NCBI GenBank assembly: GCA_030248135.1
Contig: JASANC010004165.1
Span: 1-64,000, forward strand
DNA: 64,000 nucleotides
Source of the DNA: Theristus sp. LFF4_11
Taxonomy: Eukaryota; Nematoda; Chromadorea; Monhysterida; Xyalidae
Direction of reading: 5' to 3'
A model generated the notes under the pieces. That model saw only the letters and a list, made by a program, of their open reading frames with translations. It was not told the DNA's origin and ran no database searches. Numbering within the stretch: the stretch's first letter is position 1; each line of letters opens with the position of its first letter. The position numbers and the translations under genes were made by a program. Of the stretch, positions 1 to 10,686 are shown one piece after another.

Positions 1-1186
1 AGTAGTCGGATAAAAAATTTTTCGCGGCTCCAAGCACAACTTTGGGTGTTCGTTTCGTGTGCACAGAACCAAGTTTGTGGCTTATACTATGCTCGCTGGA
101 GGAAGCGAGCAAATTTGAAAAACGCGCGCGAGAGGATAACGGCTCATATAATGCGTGATGCGCTGTCCGCTCGCTGGCGCTCGCTCGCGCATCCGCATGA
201 TTTAGTCACGACAGCACTTATTACTGTGTGGTTTTGGTTAACGCTGGTTTCAGCATCGATAAAAGCAACAGATTTTTTTTCTCAAAAAGTTGCCAGTCAT
301 TTTGATCAGAACCTGCTTTTCAATTCAACGTAATAATCTTTGATCAGCAAGCAATACAACCCGTTTAATATGTGAAAAGCATTTTTTTAATCAGCAACAA
401 ACAACTGCCATTCCCATTTAAAAAATCAATTTTTTTTGATTAGCTTCTTTGATGTCGCTTAATTATCGTATCAGTCTTCTTTGATCAGCTGCATTGCTGT
501 GTCATTCCCGTTTAAAGTATCAAAAAACAATCTTTTATGATCAGCGACAATTAACAGCCATTCCAGTTCAAAGTATCAAACATCCATCTTGTTTCATTAA
601 CTTTCCATTCGTTGATTATCGTTCAACTGCTACTCCCGTTCAAAACATGAAAAAACAATGCTGTTTGATCAGCAACAATCAACCGATAGTCCGATACCCG
701 TTTAAAATATTAAAAAATAGAAAAGCAATCTGGTATTAGTCAGCTGCATTCCGCTGAAATTCCTGTTCAGTATAGCAGAAATCATCTTCAGGATCATCAA
801 CAATCATCCCGTTCAAAATTGATCGATTACCGTGTGGACCGTTCCACTGATTCGCCATCGATCATGGCCGCGTGTTTGTTGATGCTGCAATTTATTTGTT
901 GTGGAACCTGTTTAGCCTATTTGTTCAGCAACAATCAACTGCCATTCTAATTCGATTGGTGTAGATGGCGAACAGCAGCAGCAGTAGCCAAATTAATGTG
1001 GTCGATCATAACCTAATATTTTTTTTCCAGGGGGGGGTGGTGGTTTTTGGACTTGAAAAAGAACGGAGATTGACAAAGTTCACATGAATAATGAATAAAA
1101 AGTGGAGTGAAGCTACAGATGATGCTATATATAGCAAAAAGCTGCGGACAAACAAGCAAACTTTCTTACTATCTTAGTATTATAGA
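1..1186 (-). mobile_element. Helitron-like element A (5' end present, incomplete in window)
   Basis: On the minus strand an element begins with TCTATAATAC at 1186 and abuts the CTAG end of the next copy at 1187. Its body carries diverged 'acccgttt...' and 'atcagcaacaa' repeats shared with the other copies. No hairpin plus CTAG 3' end is visible before position 1, so the element probably continues outside the window or is degraded. No Rep or helicase coding was found, so it looks non-autonomous. Confidence 0.5.
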
Positions 1187-2771
1187 CTAGCCAATTGACC
1201 CGAGCGTATGTGGCTTAATCAATGCCAAGCCTTTTTGGTGAAGTAGCATTGAATTAAAAAGAAAAAAACAGTAACGTTTACTGAATAACCAATCTGAAGA
1301 AAATTTACTTTGTGCTGCCGTGAAGCCGCCTACAATACAATATTTTTTATTGTATTTAAATGAATAAAAAATGCGAAGTTTATGAGTTTGTTATTTTTAC
1401 CCATTCACCCTAACCTAAGGCAAGCCTTTTTGTATGTGAAGTAAGATTGAATAAAAAACATAAAAATTAACGTTTTTTAATTACCCGTTTAAAAAAGCTA
1501 ATGCTTCATTTACCCGTTTACCTTAGCCAAGCCTTTTTTGTAAAGTGAAAATGCGAAGTTTATGATTTTGCTATTTTTACCCGTTTACCCTAACCGAAGG
1601 CAAGCCTTTTTGTAAGTGAAGTAAAATTGAATAAAAAATATAAAAACTAACGTTTTTTTCATTTACCCGTTTTAAAAAGCTAATGCTTTTTTTGCCCGGT
1701 TAGCCTAACATAAGCCAAGCCTTTTTTGTAAAGTGAAAATGAATAGAAGAAACAAAAACAGTGACGTTTTTAATTTATTTTTGCAGTCATTGCTTCTTTT
1801 ACCCGTTTACCCTAACATAAGCCAAGCATCTTTTGTAATGTGAAAATGCGAAGTTTATGATTTTGCAATTTTTACCCGTTCACCGTAACCTAAGTCAAGC
1901 CTTTTTGTAAATGAAGTAAAATTGAATAAAAAATATAAAAATTAACGGTTTTTTCAATTACCCGTTTTAATAAGATAATGCTTCTTTTACCCGTTCACCC
2001 TAACCTAAGTCAAGCCTTTTTGCAAATGAAGTAAAATTGAATAAAAAATATAAAAATTAACGGTTTTTTCAATTACCCGTTTTAAAAAGCTAATGCTTCT
2101 TTAACCCGTTTACCCTAACGTAAGCCAAGCATCTTTTATAAAGCGAAAATGCGAGGTTTATGATTTTGCTATTTTTACCCGTTCACCGTAACCTAAGTCA
2201 AGCCTTTTTGTAAGTGAAGTAAAATTGAATAAAAATATAAAAATTAACGGTTTTTTTAATTACCCGTTTTAAAAAGCTAATGCTTTTTTACCCGTTTACC
2301 TAAGCCAAGCCTTTTTTGTAAAGTGAAAATGAATAGAAGAAACAAAAAAGTGACGTTTTTAAGTTTCGTTTTGCAGTCATTGCTTCTTTTTACCCGTTTA
2401 CCCTAACATAACCCAAGCCTTTTGCAAAGTGAAAATGAATGGTAAATACCATTGCGACCCAATTGAAAATATCTTACTTTTTTCAAAGACGGTTTTGTCA
2501 CATCTTTCGCAGTCGCTCGTCAAGTTTTGAGCAGCAACAATTGCTATTTGCCAACTGTAGCCATAACCGTAGAGTATCAACTTGAAAAGAGTATCATGAT
2601 GACTTTCAGCTATGAAGAGCGGCGTTTTGATTAAACAATTTGAAGTGATATTAAAAATAGATAAAGATTGAGATTGAGATTGAGATGAAGCTTTCTTAAA
2701 TAGCAAAAAATGGGCGCCAATTCAAAAGTGTGACGGACAGACAGACAAATTGTAAATTTAGTAGTAATAGA
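1187..2771 (-). mobile_element. Helitron-like element B (non-autonomous)
   Basis: Read on the minus strand, the element starts with TCTATTACTACTAAATTTAC at 2771 and ends in CTAG at 1190-1187, preceded by CAATTGG. It abuts copy A on one side and copy C on the other with no host bases between. The body is a short motif (acccgttcaccctaacctaag / aagcctttttgtaagtgaag) repeated many times. A TC start, a CTRR end and no target duplication are Helitron hallmarks. No transposase-type ORF is present. Confidence 0.65.
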
Positions 2772-4307
2772 CTAGCCAATGGACCCGAGCTTAATCAATG
2801 CCAAGCTTTTTGGTGAAGTGGCATTGAATTAAAAAGAAAAAACAGTAACGTTTACTGAATAACCAAAAATAATAATGAAGAAAATTTACCTTGTGCTGCC
2901 ATGAAGCCGCCTACAATACAATATTTTTTAATGTATTTAAATAAATAAAAAATGCGAAGTTTATGATTTTGCTATTTTTACCCGTTCACCGTAACCTAAG
3001 GCAAGCCTTTTTGTAGGTGAAGTAAAATTGAATAAAAAGTATAAAAATGTACGTTTTTTTCAATTACCCGTTTTAAAAAGCTAATGTTTCAATTACCCGT
3101 TTATCCTAACATAAGCGAAGCCTTTTTTGTAAAGTGAAAATGCGAAGTTTATGATTTTGCTATTTTTACCCGTTCACCCCAACCTAAGTCAAGCCTTTTT
3201 GTAAGTGAAGTAAGATCGAATAAAAAGTATAAAAATTAACGTTTTTTCAATTACCCGTTTTAAAAAGCTAAAGCTTCTTTTACCCGTTTACCCTGACATA
3301 AGCGAAGCCTTTTTTGTAAAGTGAAAATGCGAAGTTTATGATTTTGCTATTTTTACCCGTTCACCCTAACCTAAGTCAAGCCTTTTTGTAAGTGAAGTAA
3401 TATCGATTTTACCCGTTTACCTAAGCCAAGCCTTTTTTGTAAAGTGAAAATGCGAAGTTTATGATTTTGCTATTTTTACCCGTTCACCCTAACCTAAGTC
3501 AAGCTTTTTTGTATGTGAAGTAAGATTGAATAAAAAACATAAAAATTAACGATTTTTTAATTACCCGTTATAAAAGCTAATGCTTCTTTTACCCGTCTAC
3601 CTAAGCCAAGCCTTTTTTGTAAAGTGAAAATGCGAAGTTTATGATTTTGCTATTTTTACACGTTCACCCTAACCTAAGTCAATCCTTTTTGTAAGTTAAG
3701 TAAAATTGAATAAAAATATAAAATTAAACATTTTTTTCAAGTACCCGTTTTAAAAAGCTAATGCTTGTTTTACCCGTTTACCCTAACATAAGCCAAGCCT
3801 TTTTTGTAAAATGAAAATGAATAGAAGAAACAATAAAGTGACGTTTTTAAGTCTCGTTTTACAGTCATTGGTTCTTTTTACCCGTTTACCCTAACATAAC
3901 CCAAGCCTTTTGCAAAGTGAAAATGACTGGTAAATACCATTGCGACCCAATTAAAAAAACTAACTTTTTTCAAAGACGGTTTTGTTACATCTTTCGCAGT
4001 CGCTCGTCAAGTTTTAGCAGCAACAATTGCCATGTGCCCATCGTGCGTTGCGTTGAAATTATCGCTCATAATCATGGAGTATCAATTTGAAAACCGTGGT
4101 ATCATGATGACTTTCAACTGTGAAGAGTGGCGTTTTGTGTAATCAACTTTAAGTGATATTAAAAATAGATTGAGATTGAGATTGATGTGAAGCTTTCTTA
4201 AATAGCAAAAATACCAAAAATAACAAAAAATGGGCGCCAATTCAAAAGTGTGACGGACAGACAGACAGACAGACAGACAAATTGTAAATTTAGTAGTAGT
4301 AGATAGA
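2772..4307 (-). mobile_element. Helitron-like element C (non-autonomous)
   Basis: This is the third member of the head-to-tail array. On the minus strand it starts at TCTATCTAC (4307, preceded by A) and ends in CTAG at 2775-2772. It holds the same internal repeats as B and a (gaca)n run near 4255-4278. Its 5' end lies 67 bases upstream of the first CSTF2 exon in the window, so the array sits inside a CSTF2 intron. The exact 5' end is 4303 or 4307, because TCTA is repeated there. Confidence 0.65.
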
Positions 4308-4374
4308 TTTGGCGAAAACCAAGAAACTGTGTGACAGGCGACTAGGAAATGTGATCGTTTTATCTTTTTTTCAG

Positions 4375-7300
4375 ACGGAGGCCCATCGGGCGAAGGTGCG
4401 CGACCACCAATTGAAGAGGTAAACCGTACATACAGTCTAACTCTATAACATATCCAAACTAGCTGATTGGTTGGTGGTCACGTGATGCATGGATTTTATG
4501 CAAACCAAACTCCCTCCACAGCAATTCATGGACAGAATGCATGCATGAACCAATCAGCTAGTTGGCTATGTTATAGAGTTCGACTGTATGTACGGTTGGT
4601 TCATGATGGCACAAAGTTCTCTGGAGACGGGAGTCCGTTGCGCACAGCAACACATGCGTCGCGCGCTCACCCAGCCCAATCAGCTGATTGCTTTCAAGAT
4701 GTAGAAGTCGACTGTGCACTGTATTTCGCTGCATTCTGCAGAGTCCCTACGGCGCACCAGTTGAGCCAGGCAAAGCGCCGGAGGCGATCAGTCGCGCGGT
4801 CGCCTCGCTGCCGCCAGAGCAGATGTTCGAGCTGATGAAACAGATGAAGGTACGGTGATATCTTTTATTTTGGTCCCGCGTCTCAATGCGCGCATAGATC
4901 GGTAAGCAGTCTCATGCACAACGCGGGAATTCAAAATTGGCAAAGGGATCCGAGTCCCCTAAAAAGGCCACTTCACTTAGGCTATTCTGAATTACCACAT
5001 AAAGATTGAAACTAGTTTCCTTTCACGTCCACAACCGCATCGAGTCGCAGGTTTTAAAGAAAAGATAATATGTTTGTTTAAACCTGTCGCTTTTTTTCGC
5101 AGAATATAAACGCAAGTCAGTGGTGTGTGTATGCCGATGTGTTTGTGTTTAACGGAAGTCACTTCCAGACTGGGAGCAGGCAGAGACTACACGCAGATCA
5201 TTTTTTTGGGTTGCCTCATGGTCTCTTACTCGTATCTGGTATTATGCCGTGCACTGCAGAATCAAAACTGATTGACTGAAGACAGCCTTGCCAAGTCTAT
5301 AAGTCGTAAAAACACGGTTGTTCGGAGGACGAAAACACATTCAAGCTTTACCGTTGTGTGACATCGTGGACGGGCGAAATATTAGCGCACAGCATATGAA
5401 GAAAGAAAAAAAACGTTTTTTTGTTCAGCTGTGCATCCAGAACAATCCGAACGAGGCGCGCACGATGCTGCTGCAGAATCCGCAGCTCGCCTACGCGTTG
5501 CTGCAGGCGCTGGTTGTGATGCGTGTGCTCGATCCGCAGGCTCGTCTCATTGTTGTTGTTGTTGTGCTTGCCGCAACTGCGACGAAGTGTTGCACCCGTT
5601 TAGCCGCCAGCCGAGGCTACATCCGGCGCCGACATTTCCCGCGACGAACTTCTCCCGTGTGGAATGTCCGCTTGGGAACTGTCCGCGCGGGAGATGTCCG
5701 GATACGTGTTTTTTGCATTTCAGGTTGCGATGACCATTCTGCACCGCGACACCGGCGCTGCCAATCAACCGCCCGTTGGTCTCGGCACGAGCGTCGTGAG
5801 TGATTTGGTTGTGCTTTCATCGGTGTTATGAAGGCCCGTTCATACGTGACGTATGCAGACGTAGGTATGAACGGTAGTACGCTAAAACACGGCACCTGAC
5901 GTGACGTGACGTGCCGTATGCGGATCGGGTACGTCTGGTATAAACGGCCTTAACATTATACAGTACAATTTAAAATCAGCTGTTGATCTTTTATTTTGCC
6001 CCCCCCCCCACCCCGAGACGCAATGCGCGCATAGGTAAACAGTTTCAAGCATGACTCGGGAATTCAGAATTGGTAAGGTGATCGAATCCCCCAAAATAGG
6101 GCCGAGTCACTTGGGCAATTTTGAATTGTTACCTAAAGATTGAAAGTAGTTTCCTTAGACGTCTGCATGCACATTGAGTCGCAGAATCTAAAAAATTGAT
6201 AATAACAAGCATCAGTTTTTGTTCCATGTGCACTTCTTGGGTTGTATGTTGTAGCGCACCGAATTGTCATCTGAATTATGTAATATCATTTATTGGAAAA
6301 CTTCCCTGCTGCTGCTGTGCCGCCTGCTAACCGGAGCACGAGCGCGAAAAATCTTTTCCAAAAAATTGAAATCTTTTCCACTGTGTCGTTCAGGCGTTTC
6401 TTTCTTCATGCTTGTAAAAGCCAACACTCATTTATTTCAGCCACTCAGCTCATCAGGATTTCTCGGCGGCCTACCTAGTGGTGCTAGCTCCGGTCTGGCC
6501 GGTCCTAGTACGAATCTGGTGACGTCATCTCCGATGTTCTCAGCGGGCGCTCTGGTGTCGTCGGTCAGCGGCATACCGGGATTTGGCGGTTCTGGTCTCG
6601 CACCGTTCACCGCACCGCAACAAGGTACGGTAACAGTGTTGAAGCATGTTTCTTTTTAAATTTTTGTCATTTTTTTCGCCCGAATGCAGAGGTCGCAAAA
6701 GAAAGAACGGAATCGGAATTGCAAGAAAACCTGTTCAGCCACAAATGTAGTGTTTCAAGGGCGTGCGTTCGATTGCGGCCCATTAGATAGCGGCCGAAGC
6801 ATTGCGGCCGAAGCATTGCGGCCTGAAGGATTGCGGCCTGAAGGATTGCGGCCCAGGACGATTGCGGCCCAAAGGATTGCGGCCTGGACGCAGAAAAATC
6901 TGAATTTCGCAGTTCTTCAACCCGTTTGAGTTTATTTTAGCATGAAAAGGGTGCTGGAAATTCACACTCCTCATTCAAAAGAAACACGTTTCAATAGAAT
7001 CCAGATGGACGAAAAAAGAAGGGTGTGGAGTGTGAGCAGCCTCCCCTCGGCCGACCAATCAGCTGATTCCACATTTTATTGAGTACGACTGTACAATACC
7101 GTGTTCGGTAACTGCGTACAACTTGGGTTGATCTTATGGATGTCAAAAAATCGGTTTCTTATCTTATCCAGTTATCCGTGTAAAAAACTCTTACGCACGA
7201 TTTTTGCTGCGCTTCCAAAATTTGCATACCAGACAGACCGTTTCTCCGCAATACAGCATTCCAGAAATACGGTTCAAAAAGAAACTTTCGTGCAAAAATC

Positions 7301-8355
7301 AACACCACAATAATCATTTGTCTACTAGTTGTCATCGGTCTTACAACCCGTTCTTGTGCTGAAATTCTTGTGTAGGCCTACCAGGTGGCTCCGCAGTATT
7401 CGGCACGCCGCAAACCTCGCAAGCGCCCCCGTTCATGCAACCGCGTCCGGTGGTGCCCCAAACGCAACAGCAACAGGTCTGACAAAACTACAATTTCGTT
7501 TTTTTCGTGGTTTTTTATTTTAAAATTGATTTATTTGATGATTAGTTTGCAACCTGCACGTTCGCCAAATGCGGGTTTGGCGTGTGTAGACGAATGTGGT
7601 GGTGTGTTAGGTAGCACTGGACTGAAATTTTTTGCGGCAACCCAAAAGCACGGGTTCACAAGAGACGGCAACCCAAAAGCACAAGTTCACAAGAGAACCT
7701 GCGGTTTCTTTTCGGTTTTTAGCAATTTATTTTGGTTGAGCTGTGCTTTCTTTGTGATGGCTACTGGGTGCACCAGTATTATCGAACGTGTCTGGGTCAG
7801 ATTAGAGACCAACATGAAGACACGACGTGACATGGCATGACAGGACATTGACGTTTTTTGCTTGTTGCAGTTTCCTCCGATGTGTTTAGAATTTGCTCTT
7901 CTATTTTACAATTGCAGCCCGCACCCGCATCTGCCACCGCGGCTGATGAGGAAGAAAAGGTAAACAAAAGTTGGCTGATTTTTTACGTTCAACATATTCT
8001 CAACATAACTCAGGCCATACTGCATGTGCTAGAGTTGATATGGTTATTTTTTGAAGACTAAAAATTCGTTGTTTTCGTTGTGGTGTGATAATGATACTTA
8101 GCAGTTTATTAGTTGACAGTTTTACAAATTTAGAGAAATTCACAAAAAAGATCTTTAAAAACTGATAATAATGATATCAAACAAATATAGAAGAATAGAT
8201 GATAACTGTTAAGTGTGGTAAACTCGGTTTTGAATTTGCAGACTCGTCTGATAGCGCAGGTGTTGTCGTTGACAGATGAACAAATCAATATGCTGCCGCC
8301 AGATCAGAAACAAAGCGTACTGGTTTTGAGGGAACAACTGAGAAGCAGTAGATAG
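4375..8355 (+). CDS. CSTF2: Cleavage stimulation factor subunit 2 (CstF-64), 3' part, 8 exons
   Basis: CstF-64 binds the GU-rich element downstream of poly(A) sites and acts in nuclear pre-mRNA 3'-end processing. Exons by splice sites and phase: 4375-4418, 4742-4849, 5429-5539, 5724-5795, 6441-6624, 7376-7476, 7918-7959, 8242-8355 (stop TAG). Exons 1-4 give the hinge domain that binds CstF-77 or symplekin: GEGARPPIEE, SPYGAPVEPGKAPEA, PEQMFELMKQMK, LLQNPQLAYALLQALVVMR, then VAMTILHRD. Exons 5-7 encode a Gly/Ser- then Pro/Gln-rich linker. The last exon is the C-terminal three-helix domain (LSLTDEQINMLPPDQKQSV), which binds Pcf11. The N-terminal RRM is absent and must lie upstream of the window, across the intron that holds the Helitron array. 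Phases match at every junction. The donor after exon 3 is either GC (CAG|GC at 5540), which restores the conserved DPx-VA wording, or a weaker GT 12 nt downstream. Identification is firm. Confidence 0.93.
4422..4596. mobile_element. MITE with ACCGTACATACAGTC inverted ends
   Basis: The terminal inverted repeats read AACCGTACATACAGTC..., then ACTCTATAACATA and CTAGCTGATTGGTT, mirrored at 4540-4596. The element begins at the fourth base of the splice donor of the CSTF2 exon ending at 4418. A diverged relative with AACCAATCAG arms lies at 20877-21052, and fragments occur near 4668, 7052 and 43180. No coding capacity. Confidence 0.75.
4859..5067 (+). mobile_element. MITE family W, copy 1
   Basis: A repeat of about 210 bp opens with TCTTTTATTTTGGTCCCGCG and closes with an imperfect inverted version (GAGTCGCAGG...AAAGAAAAGATAAT). 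It lies in the CSTF2 intron after exon 4849. Other copies are at 5985-6203 (same strand) and 39468-39678 (opposite strand), with a terminal fragment near 27180-27230. Confidence 0.7.
5831..5951. mobile_element. Small MITE with AAGGCCCGTTCATAC ends
   Basis: About 120 bp in a CSTF2 intron, bounded by AAGGCCCGTTCATACGTGAC on the left and TATAAACGGCCTT on the right. The interior carries repeated 'gacgt' units. The left end resembles the start of the GC-rich repeat at 10037 (AAAGGCCCATTCATG), so the two may be related. Confidence 0.55.
5985..6203 (+). mobile_element. MITE family W, copy 2
   Basis: Matches the copy at 4859-5067 along its length (TCTTTTATTTTG, then CGCAATGCGCGCATAGG, then TAAAGATTGAAA and GAGTCGCAGAAT), with a C-run expansion near 6000. 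It sits in the same CSTF2 gene, one intron further along. Confidence 0.7.
6770..6892. repeat. Minisatellite of ATTGCGGCC(T/G/C)GAAG units
   Basis: Six or seven imperfect units of about 15-17 bp built on ATTGCGGCC followed by GAAG or similar, inside a CSTF2 intron. NotI-like GCGGCCG strings recur. Not coding. Confidence 0.75.
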
Positions 8356-8787
8356 ACTGATAATGGCAAGTTGTTGCATTTTGACATGTGTGAATGTTGT
8401 TGTTTTTTTGTGATTTCGGTGTTACTGTAAACAGAGTTCAGTAGGTCTTGTGGATTCAACAATGGTTTGAGTTTTTTGTGACTTTTCGGTTTTGGTTTCA
8501 GTTTTCAAATTTTCAAAATTACAATAGTGTGTATTTCTTTGGCATTTATCACACACAATGACACAACACGAATACAAGAATAAGCCATAATTAATGCCCT
8601 CGCGGCTTCGTTGATTGACTCCGGGTTATATGCGTAAAACCGCGTTCGTAACTTTTTTTTAAATTTTACGTTTCACATGATGTAATTGGATTGGAATGAA
8701 TGAAAAATTTCTTCGCATCAAACATGCGTTTCGGCGTTTGTCCAATTATAATCATGATAAAAAAATTTGAGTTATCTATGATTAATA
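8356..8787. other. 3' flank of CSTF2, no gene seen
   Basis: AT-rich sequence between the CSTF2 stop codon and the mariner element. It should hold the CSTF2 3' UTR. I see no clear AATAAA, only the near match AATAAG around 8579. No ORF with recognisable content. Confidence 0.5.
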
Positions 8788-9914
8788 CAGGGTGGGCCAA
8801 AAAAGGTTCCATTTTCAAACTGCTGTCACTGGCTGGTGTTTTAATATTATGAGCTGAAATTTTCAGCACTGATAAAACATGTGATGCCATTTTACTGACA
8901 AAATTTTTTTCCCGATGTATAGTTCCTAGCGCTCACTGTGGCAGATTTTCTAAAAAGCTCGAAAAATCAACAAATTGACTGAAATGAGTGTAAGAAAAAA
9001 TTAGTATCAAGATGCGTGATTCAATTTTGAAACTGTTGCGAAGGTGACAAATGGGTCTTTTTGGATACCCGGGGTATTGATAGTTCAAATCATGCGCTCC
9101 AAGTAGAAAGGTCTCACACTTGAATTGCATTTGAGCAGCTCGAGCGAAATTCTGATGTTTCACAACGGATTCGAGTCAGCAGCCATGCGACTGCGACAGA
9201 AAGAATTGTTCAGTTGACTTTTTGTTTTGTGTGTTGCTTTGTTTGTTTGTAATTTGTTTCTTTTGAAAAGTTTTTCTGCGGTTTGAATAAAAACAGTGTT
9301 TCAGTTTCAGTTTTTGCAGTTTCGTCATGGTTAAGTGGACAGCAGAACAACGGGTCTGGTGTGCTATCTGGTGGGAGCAAGCTGAAAGTTTTTCTACAGT
9401 GACTCGCCAGTTGACTAACCCGCCGACATTGACGAACTGAAGACGAACATTTGGCTTGCAGTGCGCAAGATCAATGGCGATGTTGGACTGCGCCAGAAAG
9501 TGTTGCTCAGTTTTCGTCACCGAATGGACGCGATCATCTAAAACAATGGTGCACACATTGAGCAGTTGACCCGACGGCATTTGGCCGAAGACGACAAGGA
9601 AGAAGAAGCTAATGAAGAAATCCAGCCGCTGCCGGACGAGAACCGTATAGAACGAGAACGAGAACATCATAGATTTGAATGTCTATGAGCAATGATTCGT
9701 TGTGAAATTCTTGGTTAAAAATCCGTTTTTTTTTAATTTGGGAATTTCTTAACATTGTGCTGTAAAACTGAATCTACTTGACCAAACTGGATAAAAATTT
9801 TGTCAGAAAAATGGCATCACATGTTTTATCAATGCTGACAATTTCAGCTCATAATAATGAAACACCAGCCAGTGACAGCAGTTTGAAAATGGAACCTTTT
9901 TTTGCCCCACCCTG
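8788..9914 (+). mobile_element. Tc1/mariner-superfamily element, degenerate
   Basis: Flanked by TA dinucleotides (8786-8787 and 9915-9916) and bounded by inverted repeats of about 110 bp beginning CAGGGTGGGCCAAAAAAGG and ending in CCCCACCCTG. The interior holds a transposase remnant (see the pseudogene entry at 9327). The TA target and the CAGGGTGGGCC end are usual for this superfamily. A 100-bp MITE with the same outer ends lies at 36974-37073. Confidence 0.9.
9327..9670 (+). pseudogene. Mariner-type transposase remnant, internally deleted
   Basis: The reading frame from the ATG at 9327 gives the transposase N-terminal helix region (MVKWTAEQRVWCAIWW, then ESFSTVTRQ) and then stops. A second frame resumes the family's C-terminal wording (IDELKTNIW, KINGDVGLRQKV, FRHRMDAII), is cut by a TAA where the next residue should be, and continues NNGAHIEQLTR to an acidic tail. 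The whole catalytic DDE core is missing, so this copy cannot encode an active enzyme. The open frame on the opposite strand here is only a shadow. Confidence 0.88.
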
Positions 9915-10036
9915 TACATGATATGAGTAATGTAATACGAGATGTAACTTTTGAGTATGGACACATGTCAAAAATAAAAATTTTTGCCTCATATTCAGGA
10001 ACAACTCGAATTCTGATATTTAGTTACAATCGTCTA

Positions 10037-10375
10037 AAGGCCCATTCATGCAAGCGCGCGCTGAAGCGCGCTGACGCGCGCTGACCAGCTTCATCATGAA
10101 TGATGAAGCGACGTGAAGTGAAGCCCTGCTTTGTTTTGGGAATTTTATCCATTCACGAGCGCGCGCGCTGAAGCGCGCTGACGCGCTTCATCATGAATGA
10201 TGAAGCGGCCTGAAGTGAAGCTGCGTCAGCCGCTGCGGCTTTTTAGGTTTTTTGTCCATTCACGAACGCGCGCGCTGAAGCGCGCTGACCAGCTTAATCA
10301 TGAATGAAGAAATGAAGCTGCGTCAGCCGCTGCGGCATTTGATGTCCGGACCCCAAATGCCGCAGCGGCTTGTCT
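10037..10375. repeat. GC-rich palindromic repeat array (GCGCGCTGAAGCGCGCTGAC)
   Basis: Several tandem and inverted copies of GCGCGCTGAAGCGCGCTGAC alternate with CTTCATCATGAATGATGAAG and CCATTCACGA. The array ends with GCCGCAGCGGC and a TGTCCGGAC core between CATTTG and CAAATG. A related array, in the other arrangement, is at 18390-18730. It looks like one mobile family with long subterminal repeats. Confidence 0.65.
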
Positions 10376-10686
10376 GAAAAATGAAACGTATTTGCATAAT
10401 TTCTGCGCTTTCAATTGTGATAGATGCAGACCAAAAAGGGAATGAATTTAATTGTGGTAAAATTAAATTAATTGAGGAATACAGTAAGTTTTATTGTGCT
10501 GCGTTTGTGAAAGAAACCAACAGATAAAAACGATAAAAACAACTGGGCTAAGACGGGTTTCGAACTTTGGCCTCTGTGCTGACGTTCAGTTTTATCGTTT
10601 TGTGCTGTTGTCTGTGTTGTCTCCGTGCGTGCTGTTGGTACACACTATATACCGCTTCGACTCGTTGTTTTTGCCGTTTCAGTGAA

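Noticed and set aside
9176..9670. Minus-strand frame of 164 codons
   Set aside because: It lies opposite the mariner transposase remnant, whose plus-strand wording is recognisable.
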